A stretch of DNA of 19,803 nucleotides from positions 1 through 19,803 of the forward strand of contig JAOUNC010000006.1 in assembly GCA_029881175.1 (NCBI GenBank), given 5' to 3'. The stretch comes from Nitrospirota bacterium (lineage in GTDB: Bacteria > Nitrospirota > Nitrospiria > Nitrospirales > UBA8639). A program made the position numbers and the translations under genes. The notes below the pieces were generated by a model. That model was not told the DNA's origin. It ran no database searches and saw only the letters and a list, made by a program, of their open reading frames with translations. Positions 1 to 7,257 of the stretch are shown here, one piece after another (the first letter of the stretch is position 1; each line of letters starts with the position of its first letter).

Positions 1-1
1 C

Positions 2-460
2 GAGGATACAGAAGCCTTGCGCGACTCCAACTTAATGACCGCCCAAGAGATCGAGGCAGAACTTGCGCCACTCATGCTCCGATCACGGCGGGAGGCGATG
101 GACTCAGGAATCCTTAAGGACGTCACGCCCCTTGCCCAAAGTATCGGACTGGAATTTTCCGTTGGCATGACCAATCCTCTATGGAAACAATATATTACGT
201 CATCTCCTGACTTCACCGAAGAACATATTCAATCCCGTTTACGTGACACGTTGGTGGCCGTGCGCCTTCGGCTCGCCAGCCTCAAGACGCCCACGCCATT
301 AGTGGACGTCCCGGTTTTGCTGGAATTTGCCCCGGAACCCACGCCACAACTCTGCCTCACCTTCGCGTTATTCCATAAAGACCCGGTTGAAGGAGACTGC
401 TTGCTGCTCATCCATCCTGGAGAAGTCTTTGCCACCCGCCAATCCTTCGAGAATAATTAA
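2..460 (+). CDS. DUF6573-like protein, 5' end outside or near the window edge
   Basis: The frame is open from the left edge to the TAA at 458-460, so the gene may begin outside the window. In-frame candidate starts are TTG at 17 and ATG at 35; neither has a clear ribosome binding site, so I leave the start open. The pattern 'DSGILKDVTPLAQ...GLEFSVGMTNPLW' followed by 'RLRDTLVAVRLRL' and a C-terminal 'HPGE' resembles the DUF6573 family, where a 'DV...A...G...PV.lT..vW' block precedes a beta-rich half. The function of that family is unknown. There are no transmembrane segments or signal peptide. The residue pattern and low stop density make it a convincing gene; the family call is by eye and moderately sure. 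Confidence 0.65.
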   Translation, partial: EDTEALRDSNLMTAQEIEAELAPLMLRSRREAMDSGILKDVTPLAQSIGLEFSVGMTNPLWKQYITSSPDFTEEHIQSRLRDTLVAVRLRLASLKTPTPLVDVPVLLEFAPEPTPQLCLTFALFHKDPVEGDCLLLIHPGEVFATRQSFENN

Positions 461-1179
461 GGGGTGAGTACACCCGGCTTCCTGATTTAGCTTCGCTCAT
501 CAAGAGAGAGTGCCTCGCTTCCCTGCTGGATCCAGCTCCAAGCCCAAGAGAACCCAGCATCATGCATCGATTCCTTTCTGTAGCAGGGCCCACCCCAAAA
601 TTTCCGCATCCCTAGAAAAGATTTCCCAGCCAAACCAACCTGCCCTTCCTGCTTCATTCAACATGAATATCCGCGAACAAAGAGGCAAAGCAGTCAGTCC
701 TGTCTCCAGAGACACCCATGCCTCATCACCCTCAGCATTCTTTTCCATTTCGTGGCCATGCCGAAAAACTCGTCAGGGATTCGAGCCCTCTGCCTATGGT
801 GAGGAATACTCACATTCTTCTTTTCTCCGGATATGGTGCATGCCGAATTTCTTGATCGCCTTGAATCGCTCACCTCCTTGCCCCAAAGCCAGCACCAACA
901 ATTGGACCAGTTCCCCAAAAGATCCGCAGAGAAAAACCCCAAGCCGATATCCTGAAGCTGGCAGTTAAAGGAACGAAAGCCATCCTGTGCTTCGCGCATT
1001 CGGCAGGCCTGCCTTGTGAGCCAGCCAATCGACTCCGGGGGCAGCATGAACAACGCTTGCCATGCTATCCCAAATTGGTGAAAAGCCCGTTCATCCGGAG
1101 CAGACTGGGTAGCGGGTCGAAACGTTGAAAACCACCAAACTGCCGAATTGGGATTCGGAGATGAGATACCCACGGAAAT
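461..1179. other. Gene-free stretch with fragments of apparently decayed coding sequence
   Basis: No intact gene is visible in these 719 bases. On the + strand, protein-like stretches switch frame. Frame 1 from 457 to a stop near 613 contains 'LASLIKRECLASLLDP'. Frame 1 from about 718 to 858 contains 'THILLFSGYGACRIS' and then a stop. Frame 2 from about 830 to 953 contains 'HAEFLDRLESLTSLPQS'. Frame 1 again, from about 868 to 1128, contains 'ADILKLAVKGTKAILCFAHS'. Shifting between adjacent frames keeps the text protein-like, as expected of a gene broken by indels, and it lies directly upstream of the beta-helix gene on the same strand. I cannot name a family. Longer minus-strand frames here are rich in Trp and Cys and look like shadows. 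Confidence 0.35.
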
Positions 1180-2049
1180 GTGCTACAAAAGGGATCCCTT
1201 TGCATTTTTTTGCCACAGGCAACTCATAAAGGTCGGAATATTCTGAGTACGCTTCCAACACCTCTAACAGAACACCCTCCCAATCCCCTTGGAGGGAGAA
1301 CCTTAATTGTGGATCCAACCCACCCGAAGTGCTTTGCGCTCCCCAGCGAAGCCTTGAAACAGGCGGAATCGACCGATCAGATTTTCATCCGTCCGGGAAT
1401 ATATGAAGACCGCCTGGTCATCACCGAACGACCAATTTATCTCATCGGCGCCGGTCGCGATCAGGTCACCATTTTTAGTCGACGAAGCGGCCCCTGCTAT
1501 CTCCAACGAGTCTCAGGGGGGCATATCAGCGGGATCACGTTTCGCTATGTCGGCAGCGACCAACATTCTGCCCTGAATATTTTGGATTCGACCTGCACCA
1601 TTACCCAATGTCGGGCGACGGAAGGCCTCTTATCCGGGATAGTCATTTACGGACCAGACTGTCGACCAACGTTACATGGCAATGAGATTTGTCATAACAG
1701 AGAGTCAGGCATTTTTTCGTTTGCCGGAGCTCAGCCTTACCTGCGGGAGAATGAGTGCTTTGGGAATCATCACTTTGGCATAGCCGCCCGGGACGAACAC
1801 ACGCGGCCTGACGTCATCAACAACATCTGCCGAGACAATATGCTGAGTGGGCTCCTGCTTTTCTCTCAAGCACAGGCGCTCATTCTCGACAATACGTTTC
1901 AAAAGAACGTTCAATGGGGCATCGTGCTGACACCAGACTCCGAACCAACCCCCAAGGCAGAAGACTTACCGCAGTCCAATCATTTCACCGATAATCCTCG
2001 CGGGGCATACACTATCACCTCCGAACCCCTCGCTGACATTGGTCGGTAG
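1180..2049 (+). CDS. Right-handed parallel beta-helix (NosD/pectate-lyase-fold-like) protein, N-terminus uncertain
   Basis: From about residue 43 the sequence shows the repeating short beta-strand/turn pattern of right-handed beta-helix proteins. The first coil is 'IFIRPGIYEDRLVITERPI', then 'ITFRYVG', 'LNILDSTCTITQC', 'SGIVIYGPDCRPTLHGNEI', 'SGIFSFAGAQPYLRENECF', 'FGIAARDEHTRPDVINNIC' and 'SGLLLFSQAQALILDNTF'. Such domains (DUF1565/NosD/F-box-11 type) bind or process carbohydrates or act as scaffolds; nothing here shows a catalytic site. There is no signal peptide. The frame has no ATG: the start used is GTG at 1180 and a second GTG lies near 1309. The sequence upstream looks decayed, so this may be the surviving C-terminal domain of a once longer protein. 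The fold is fairly sure; the start and functionality are not. Confidence 0.6.
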   Translation: MLQKGSLCIFLPQATHKGRNILSTLPTPLTEHPPNPLGGRTLIVDPTHPKCFALPSEALKQAESTDQIFIRPGIYEDRLVITERPIYLIGAGRDQVTIFSRRSGPCYLQRVSGGHISGITFRYVGSDQHSALNILDSTCTITQCRATEGLLSGIVIYGPDCRPTLHGNEICHNRESGIFSFAGAQPYLRENECFGNHHFGIAARDEHTRPDVINNICRDNMLSGLLLFSQAQALILDNTFQKNVQWGIVLTPDSEPTPKAEDLPQSNHFTDNPRGAYTITSEPLADIGR

Positions 2050-2155
2050 CCTCACTCGTCAATCATCAGCGAAACCAACAAGCTCGCACTTCAAGATGCT
2101 GGAGGGCGAAGGTCTATGATAAGGTCAGAATCTTGATCATGAATAGGGAGAGTGA

Positions 2156-2602
2156 GTGGGAATGAACGACCAACTCTGGCATCAATTCAATGCAGTCTTA
2201 GGCAGTCTCACTGTCACGGTGGGGCTCTGGGTCTTAATTGGCGCCCTCCCGCTTCCCATAGTAATTGCGGCAGGGCTTGGACTCGCGATTCTGCTGGCCT
2301 GGAAATGCCCGTCTAAGGGATACATCTGGGCCATCTGCACGTTGCTGTTGGGTGTGGAGAGCATGGCATGGCCAATAATGCAAATGGCCGATCTACAAAA
2401 ATTAGGCCCTGAACCGCCCCTAGAAGAAATGGAACGGATCTTTACCGCCGTCTTATTTGGGCTCTTCTCCGGTGTGTTTTGGATCACGTTTGCCTACGGA
2501 ATCTTCAAACGCACCCACGGCCCACTCATCCCTGTAACTACTGCCCCAACGGTCCCTCAAACCAAAAATCAAAAAAAGAAATCCAAACAAAACTCACGAT
2601 AA
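2156..2602 (+). CDS. Small multi-pass membrane protein of unknown function
   Basis: It encodes 148 residues from GTG 2156 or 146 from ATG 2162; GGGAG at about 2146-2150 fits either. I see about four hydrophobic segments: 'LTVTVGLWVLIGALPLPIV', 'IVIAAGLGLAILLAW', 'GYIWAICTLLLGVESMAW', and 'IFTAVLFGLFSGVFWITFAY'. A short acidic loop 'GPEPPLEEMER' precedes the last one. The C-terminal tail is hydrophilic, strongly basic and probably cytoplasmic, ending 'QKKKSKQNSR'. I recognise no family. It stands alone between the beta-helix gene and a 407-bp gap, in the same orientation as the next gene but with its own spacing. The TAA stop lies inside a small hairpin (2600-2616). Confidence 0.7.
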   Translation: MGMNDQLWHQFNAVLGSLTVTVGLWVLIGALPLPIVIAAGLGLAILLAWKCPSKGYIWAICTLLLGVESMAWPIMQMADLQKLGPEPPLEEMERIFTAVLFGLFSGVFWITFAYGIFKRTHGPLIPVTTAPTVPQTKNQKKKSKQNSR

Positions 2603-2616
2603 TCTTTTCAAGATTA
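2600..2616 (+). other. Small hairpin overlapping the stop codon
   Basis: TAATCTT (2600-2606) and AAGATTA (2610-2616) are perfect 7-bp arms around a TTC loop, and the gene's TAA stop is the first arm's start. There is no following T-run, so it is at best a weak terminator or an mRNA-end stabiliser. Confidence 0.3.
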
Positions 2617-2961
2617 CAAGGGTAGCTTCAGAACCGAGACTCATCAGACTTCGTAACGGCCCCTCAGGGTTATACGACCCGCCGATTGGCAAGACCCCTC
2701 CAGTCTTTGACGGTGAACACCATGCCTATACGCATTCTGTTCTGGTGCACTTCATTTTAGAATATGGTGCTGATGGGCCGTGTAGTGAACAACGACCCGC
2801 TTATGAAGAGTCAGCTGCTTCCCTTTCTTGAACTACGAAGCGCCTACTTCACCAACCTGGGCTATTTTGTGCGCTATGGACTAGCACAAGGCTAGTTCTC
2901 AAGCACCCCGGTGATGAAAGCAGGGAAAATCTTTCGGGTTTCCTTCCCATTTATACTAACT
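2603..2961. other. Intergenic stretch with two overlapping start-less open frames
   Basis: No supported gene is seen. Frame 3 is open from within the preceding gene to a TGA at 2829-2831, contains 'YDPPIGKTPPVFDGEHHAY', and has no ATG, GTG or TTG start after the upstream gene ends. Frame 1 has a small ATG-started reading (2764-2895, 43 codons plus stop) containing 'DPLMKSQLLPFLELRSAYF'. Both look somewhat protein-like and could be remnants of one frameshifted gene, but they are short enough to be chance. Confidence 0.25.
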
Positions 2962-2984
2962 TATAATGAATTTTGTGTATAAAT
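2949..2984 (+). promoter_or_regulatory. Inverted repeat ATTTATAC/GTATAAAT upstream of the AAA+ gene
   Basis: ATTTATAC (2949-2956) and GTATAAAT (2977-2984) are exact 8-bp inverted arms, 20 bp apart. They lie just upstream of the putative -10 element of the ATPase gene, where an operator could sit. The region is very AT-rich, so chance symmetry is possible. Confidence 0.35.
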
Positions 2985-2994
2985 AGATATAAAT

Positions 2995-3003
2995 TGGTAT
3001 AAT
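2995..3003 (+). promoter_or_regulatory. Extended -10 promoter giving a probable leaderless transcript
   Basis: TGGTATAAT is a perfect extended -10 (TGn plus TATAAT). The hexamer ends 6 bases before the A of the ATG at 3010, so the usual start distance puts +1 on or next to the start codon. No Shine-Dalgarno sequence precedes the ATG. A -35 is poor (TTGTGT at 2973-2978, 19-bp spacer), as is common with extended -10 promoters. TATAA-type hexamers also lie at 2962, 2978 and 2988. Confidence 0.5.
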
Positions 3004-3009
3004 TCGGTC

Positions 3010-4191
3010 ATGGATCCTATCAAAAACCCATTTTCTCCCGGTGCGGGTTCTCCCCCGCCAGAACTAGTTGGACGCGACCCAGTTTTAGAGCAAGCCAGGA
3101 TTCTGCTCGGAAGAGTACGACAAAGGCGTCCCGAAAAGAGCATGTTGCTCACGGGCCTTCGCGGCGTGGGCAAAACAGTTCTGCTTAACGAGATCAAACG
3201 AATGGCAGATGATGATGGATACCGAACCATCTTTATTGAGGCACACGAAGGAAAAGCACTCGGTCCGTTGATTGCCCCGTATTTGCGAAGTCTCCTCTAT
3301 GACCTGGATCGAATTGCGGGAACCGGGGACAAAGTCAAACGTGGGCTAGCTGTTCTTCGGAGTTTTATCGGAGCACTCAAACTCACGATGGGTGATATCA
3401 GCATCGGATTGGATATCGAGCCAGAAAAGGGCGCAGCAGATAGTGGCGATCTGGAAGTGGATTTGCCTAACCTATTCATCGCCATAGGTGAGGCTGCCGC
3501 TGATCGGAAAATCCCCCTCGCTCTCTTCATAGATGAAATTCAATATTTCAACAAGAAGGAATTGGGTGCCCTGATCATGGGGATGCACAAGATTCAACAG
3601 CATCAACTACCCATAGTGCTGTTGGGTGCGGGGTTGCCTATTCTTCCTAGTTTAGCCGGTGAGTCGAAATCCTATGCCGAGAGGCTTTTTAGTTTCCCCA
3701 ATATTGGTGCATTGTCACAGGAAGAGACGGCCAAGGCCTTGCAAGACCCTGCGCAAGAGGCTGGAATCGTCTTCGAGTCCGCAGCATTAACAGAGGTGTA
3801 CAACCTGACCAAAGGGTATCCGTATTTTTTGCAGGAATGGGGGTATGTCGCATGGAATGTCGCGACGTCCAGCCCAATTACATTGCAGGTGATTCAAGAT
3901 GCCACGTTAACGGTCATTCCCCGGCTCGACGAAAATTTTTTCCGTGTTCGCTATGAGCGGCTCACGCCAAGTGAAAAAAACTTTTTGAGGGCAATGGCAG
4001 AACTCGGACAGGATGCACATCGTACTGGCGATATTGCCGAGATATTGGGAGTTAAAGTGACAAGCCTTGGTCCAGTTCGAGCCAAACTGATTAACAAAGG
4101 CATGATCTATAGCCCCGCACATGGTGATCTAGCCTTCACCGTCCCGTTGTTTCGTGACTTTATGATTCGGACGATCCCTACCTTTCAATAG
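3010..4191 (+). CDS. AAA+/STAND-like P-loop ATPase with C-terminal winged helix, solitary
   Basis: This 393-residue protein has a Walker A motif GLRGVGKT at residues 49-56, a Walker B 'LALFIDE' at 170-176 and a sensor-1-like strand 'LPIVLLGAGLP' near 199. About residues 310-390 look like a winged helix-turn-helix ('TGDIAEILGVKVTSLGPVRA', ending 'AFTVPLFRDFMIR'). The arrangement matches the archaeal-ATPase/AAA_16 type of orphan ATP-binding proteins, whose substrates are mostly unknown; such genes are often mobile or linked to toxin or defence modules, but no partner gene is adjacent here. The preferred start is ATG 3010, with a leaderless promoter and the conserved 'NPFSPG...ELVGRDPVL' start of the family. 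The next gene is convergent. The family call is secure; the role is unknown. Confidence 0.85.
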   Translation: MDPIKNPFSPGAGSPPPELVGRDPVLEQARILLGRVRQRRPEKSMLLTGLRGVGKTVLLNEIKRMADDDGYRTIFIEAHEGKALGPLIAPYLRSLLYDLDRIAGTGDKVKRGLAVLRSFIGALKLTMGDISIGLDIEPEKGAADSGDLEVDLPNLFIAIGEAAADRKIPLALFIDEIQYFNKKELGALIMGMHKIQQHQLPIVLLGAGLPILPSLAGESKSYAERLFSFPNIGALSQEETAKALQDPAQEAGIVFESAALTEVYNLTKGYPYFLQEWGYVAWNVATSSPITLQVIQDATLTVIPRLDENFFRVRYERLTPSEKNFLRAMAELGQDAHRTGDIAEILGVKVTSLGPVRAKLINKGMIYSPAHGDLAFTVPLFRDFMIRTIPTFQ

Positions 4192-4452
4192 TAAGTGGAA
4201 TTATGGACTTTTGGATCGCCGCTACCCTCACCCATGTCTCCCTCTTCGCCCTCAACCTTGAATTCAAGGGCAGACAAGCTCCCCGAGTTTTCGCACCACT
4301 GGGGTCGGTGAACCGCGACTTCAATACTCAGTATCTTCAACAAGATCTTGATGATTCGCTTGTCCTTTGCGTTGATCTGACTGCGGCATGCCCTTGCCCT
4401 TTCCTGCCACGATTCCTGGAAATGCGTAAGCCAGATTCTGAACAATCCAAGC
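4192..4452. other. Gap between convergent genes
   Basis: These 261 bp separate the 3' ends of the ATPase and priA genes. A perfect 14-bp palindrome CCTTGAATTCAAGG lies at 4256-4269. I found no hairpin with a T-run. A + strand frame runs through it into priA, but it has no ribosome binding site and no family resemblance. Confidence 0.4.
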
Positions 4453-6765
4453 TTAATGAATGTCGATCGGATCGACGTTGATTTCACAGATGACGGGGTC
4501 TTTCGGAAATTGCTCCTTGAACGCTTGCTGAATTTTTCGAAGGGCCTGTTGCGTTCCTGGCAAATCTGCCGTTTTGATTAGGAAGAGCATGCGATTCTTT
4601 TTGGTGCTCCCCGATTTTTTTGAGGCCATCGGCCCCAAGACCATTGGCCATGCGAACATTCTTTTTCCTTCTGACAGTGAGGCTCCCATCAAACCACAGG
4701 CAGTCAACTGTTGCGCTAAAAAATCGACCACTCGTTGCACTCGACTCGCTTGCTCACCGGTGACCACCAACAGGATGGCATGCGTGGCAGGAGGGTAGCC
4801 TAAGGCTTCTCGCAGTTCTAATTCCTGGTCATAAAATAGGCGTGGGTCATGTTGGGCGATCGCTTGAAGCACGTGATGCTCCGGCATGCGGGTTTGCAGA
4901 ATGACCTGTCCAGGCTGTTGATCACCCTGCGCTAAGGCCACGGCACTCGAAAGGAGATGATAGGTACGCTCGGCGGAACGAAAATCAGGAATATGCAGAC
5001 CGAGATCAGCTTGAGGCAAGGCTATCAACGGGGCAGTCAATGGCGTGGGTTGGTGAAGCAAAAATTCGGTTCCAATCAGGATCTGGGTCTTTTTCTGTCG
5101 GAATTGTTCCAAGATCTGCATGGCTTCTTGTTCTGTCTTGACGTTATCACGGTCAAACCGAGACAAAGCACGTCCAGGAAATAGGCCTGCTATCTCTTCT
5201 TCCAATCGTTGCGTGCCCATTCCTGAAAATCGAAAGATCCTTCCTTGGCAGGCCGAACAGACTTCGGGAGCAGCCTGACTCTTGGCACACAACGGACACA
5301 CCAACCGAGCCGGACGTTGAAACAATTTGAAGGCCACTCCACAGTTTCCACACGTCGGAGCCTGGCCACAATCTCGACAAATCAGGGATCGGGAAAACCC
5401 TTTGCGATTCAGAAGAAGAATAACTTGTTGGCCCGCCTCCAACGTGCGCGCCATACCATCCTGTAACGCCAGTGACACCGGAGGACCAAAGGGCAAGGAC
5501 GCCATATCGACGATCTCTACCGAGGAAACATGGGGACCCGAGGATTCTGAGGGAAAGGTGATCTGCTCACGAAAGCGGGCATAGGTTTCTAATGACGGGC
5601 TCGTGGTGCCATAGACCACCAAGGCTCCTTCAACCTCTCCTCGCATCTGCGCCACCTCCCGTGCATGATAATAGGGAAGATGTTCATCTTTGTATGATGA
5701 GTCCTCTTCCTGTTCAACCCACACGAGACCGACGTTGGAAAGAGGCAGAAACAACGCCGAACGTGTTCCCACCACAATTGCCGCCTGCCCTTGTCGGATG
5801 CGTTCCCATCTGGCAGAACGGTCATATGACGAAAGATGGCCATGATACACCTCGACCTGATCCTTCCACATCTTTCGCAAATTTTCTGCTACCGTTTCCG
5901 CTTGATGAACCTCAGGCGTCAGCACCATCGCCTGTTGCCCTTGCTGGCAGATGACTTGAATCGTTTTCAGAAGAAGATTCTGTCGTAACGATTCGGCACT
6001 CACCACAGAAACTTCCTGAAACCCACCAAGCCTAACCCCACTTGAAATGGCTTGCCACAGGGGGGCCTCTCCATTCTCCAACGCCAGTTGTTCGACAGGA
6101 GCTTCGGCGACGTACCGAGCTTGTTGATCAAAAAGATCTAATAAATCTGGAGTCGATGGCTTTTCCTTTCCACGTCGTGCATGGCTCTGGCCAAGGGACT
6201 TGGAACGGGAAGGGACCGAGGTCCGCTCAACAACCCATCCTTTCTTTTTGACAGAGACCAGCGTGGCAGACGCATGCTTCATCGATTGCGTGAAGGAGGA
6301 ACGAAGCAACCCATTGGGGACACATTCCAATTTGCGAAGCACGGCCTTCACCTCTTCCGGGAGTGATCGATTCACAATGGCCGTACGCCCTTCCTCTGTG
6401 ATAAAGAGACGCTTGACCACCTTAACTGAATGGGGGGGCACAATGAGCCGCAAGCAGGCCGCCAACGGGGCAAGATAATAATCCGAAATTTTTTCTATGA
6501 GCTGGAAGAGGTTGCGGCCAAGATGAGCCGGTCCCCCCTCGGTTTCCACAGCCAGAATTTCGCGTAAGGAGGTGTAGCGGACCTGCGTGGAGGTCCCCAC
6601 TCCCGATTGCTGTTCGAACAGACTGACTACCAACCCTGACACCACCCCAGATCCTAACGGCACAGTAACCTGGGTTCCTATGTGGAGATGCGCGAGAAGG
6701 GGTGGAGGAACTTGATAGGTAAAGACCTGAAATCGCCGACCCGGCAAGACCACATCAGCCAGCAT
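4453..6765 (-). CDS. priA: PriA-type primosomal protein N' with degenerate helicase motifs
   Basis: The 770-residue length matches PriA, which recognises stalled forks and reloads the replisome. The N-terminal 3'-DNA-binding domain is clear (residues 1-110). Eight zinc-binding cysteines are intact (C463, C466, C472, C475, C490, C493, C503, C506), followed by 'GTQRLEEE' and the C-terminal domain ending 'INVDPIDIH'. The helicase motifs are not intact. The segment where GxTGSGKT is expected (about 243-258) reads 'GVRLGGFQEVSVVSAE' with no P-loop. DEEH is replaced by 'EQEEDSSYK' (351-359), SATPSLES by 'GTTSPSLET' (386-394), and the QxxGRAGR region by 'SSAVALAQG' (606-614). It should be unable to hydrolyse ATP. 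Actinobacterial PriA proteins are also annotated as lacking helicase activity, so this is a plausible structural fork-recognition factor rather than a pseudogene. The start is ATG 6765. Confidence 0.9.
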   Translation of the reverse strand: MLADVVLPGRRFQVFTYQVPPPLLAHLHIGTQVTVPLGSGVVSGLVVSLFEQQSGVGTSTQVRYTSLREILAVETEGGPAHLGRNLFQLIEKISDYYLAPLAACLRLIVPPHSVKVVKRLFITEEGRTAIVNRSLPEEVKAVLRKLECVPNGLLRSSFTQSMKHASATLVSVKKKGWVVERTSVPSRSKSLGQSHARRGKEKPSTPDLLDLFDQQARYVAEAPVEQLALENGEAPLWQAISSGVRLGGFQEVSVVSAESLRQNLLLKTIQVICQQGQQAMVLTPEVHQAETVAENLRKMWKDQVEVYHGHLSSYDRSARWERIRQGQAAIVVGTRSALFLPLSNVGLVWVEQEEDSSYKDEHLPYYHAREVAQMRGEVEGALVVYGTTSPSLETYARFREQITFPSESSGPHVSSVEIVDMASLPFGPPVSLALQDGMARTLEAGQQVILLLNRKGFSRSLICRDCGQAPTCGNCGVAFKLFQRPARLVCPLCAKSQAAPEVCSACQGRIFRFSGMGTQRLEEEIAGLFPGRALSRFDRDNVKTEQEAMQILEQFRQKKTQILIGTEFLLHQPTPLTAPLIALPQADLGLHIPDFRSAERTYHLLSSAVALAQGDQQPGQVILQTRMPEHHVLQAIAQHDPRLFYDQELELREALGYPPATHAILLVVTGEQASRVQRVVDFLAQQLTACGLMGASLSEGKRMFAWPMVLGPMASKKSGSTKKNRMLFLIKTADLPGTQQALRKIQQAFKEQFPKDPVICEINVDPIDIH

Positions 6766-6864
6766 GGGGAACCAACGCCTTCGTGGGGGAATATTTTCTC
6801 ACAACAACCTTTCTTTCTTTTCACCCAATGGACTTCTGAACAGTCAAGCACCCTCCTAGACAGA

Positions 6865-7029
6865 ATGCCATCTGAAGTGCCACACTTTTCTTATGAGTGC
6901 CCATTCACCTTTTGTGCCGATAGGCAACAGGTTTCACGTCCGCACATCCCTTGGCTGATCCTTTTTGATGGCATTTGCGGATGGTGTACCGATTGGGTGC
7001 GCTTTGTGATCAGAAAAGATGGTGAATAG
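6865..7029 (+). pseudogene. Truncated thiol-disulfide oxidoreductase DCC-family (DUF393) fragment
   Basis: Translation from ATG 6865 gives 54 residues ending in the DCC-family N-terminal signature: 'WLILFDGICGWCTDWVRFV', then 'IRKDGE' and a stop at 7027-7029. The family is usually about 110-150 residues, with the DGxCxxC site near the start and a 'FAPLQS'-like segment following. Here the protein ends about 27 residues after entering the domain, and I see no continuation in any + frame downstream. The frame runs upstream without a stop into priA sequence, so the start is not certain. It is most likely a remnant of a DCC gene whose 3' part was deleted; a functional short CxxC peptide is less likely. 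Confidence 0.6.
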
Positions 7030-7121
7030 ATGAGGGATTGGCCACATCTGTCGCTTGAGCTGAGAGACATATCAAGGAATCATCACCCCCAGCACACAGG
7101 TACCAGAATGCTCACAAACAT

Positions 7122-7126
7122 GGAGG
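7122..7126 (+). promoter_or_regulatory. Strong ribosome binding site of the small membrane protein
   Basis: GGAGG ends 7 bases before ATG 7134. This consensus site is the main evidence that the short gene is translated. Confidence 0.6.
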
Positions 7127-7133
7127 CAAGAAC

Positions 7134-7229
7134 ATGGGAGGATTGGAATTACTTGGATTATTAGCGATTGTCATCGGAATCATTGGAGTCATCGTGCTGC
7201 TGAAAAGCCGTCAAAAATCAGACCGGTAA
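7134..7229 (+). CDS. 31-residue single-pass membrane small protein
   Basis: The peptide starts 'MGGLELLGLLAIVIGIIGVI', continues 'VLLKSRQKSDR', and ends with TAA at 7227-7229. It has one long Ile/Val/Leu-rich transmembrane helix and a basic cytoplasmic-type tail, so by the positive-inside rule the N-terminus should face out. A perfect GGAGG site with 7-base spacing precedes the ATG. It lies between the DCC fragment and the convergent response-regulator gene, 28 bp from the latter's stop. I know no family. Such small proteins commonly associate with larger membrane complexes or sensor kinases; the nearby kinase is a possible but untested partner. Confidence 0.55.
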   Translation: MGGLELLGLLAIVIGIIGVIVLLKSRQKSDR

Positions 7230-7257
7230 CGTGTGGGCTCAGCTGCAGAAAGGGCTT

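Noticed and set aside
510..968. 152-codon plus-strand frame
   Set aside because: Pro/Ser-rich text without hydrophobic core pattern; other plus frames in the same stretch look more like genuine coding pieces.
694..1173. 159-codon minus-strand frame
   Set aside because: Composition is rich in Trp, Cys and Arg with no family resemblance, no ribosome site, and plus-strand fragments read more protein-like; treated as a shadow.
4256..4269. Perfect palindrome CCTTGAATTCAAGG as an operator or terminator
   Set aside because: It sits between convergent 3' ends with no T-run and no second copy, so no function can be supported.
4203..4481. 92-codon plus-strand frame between convergent genes
   Set aside because: No ribosome site, overlaps the 3' end of priA, no recognisable family.
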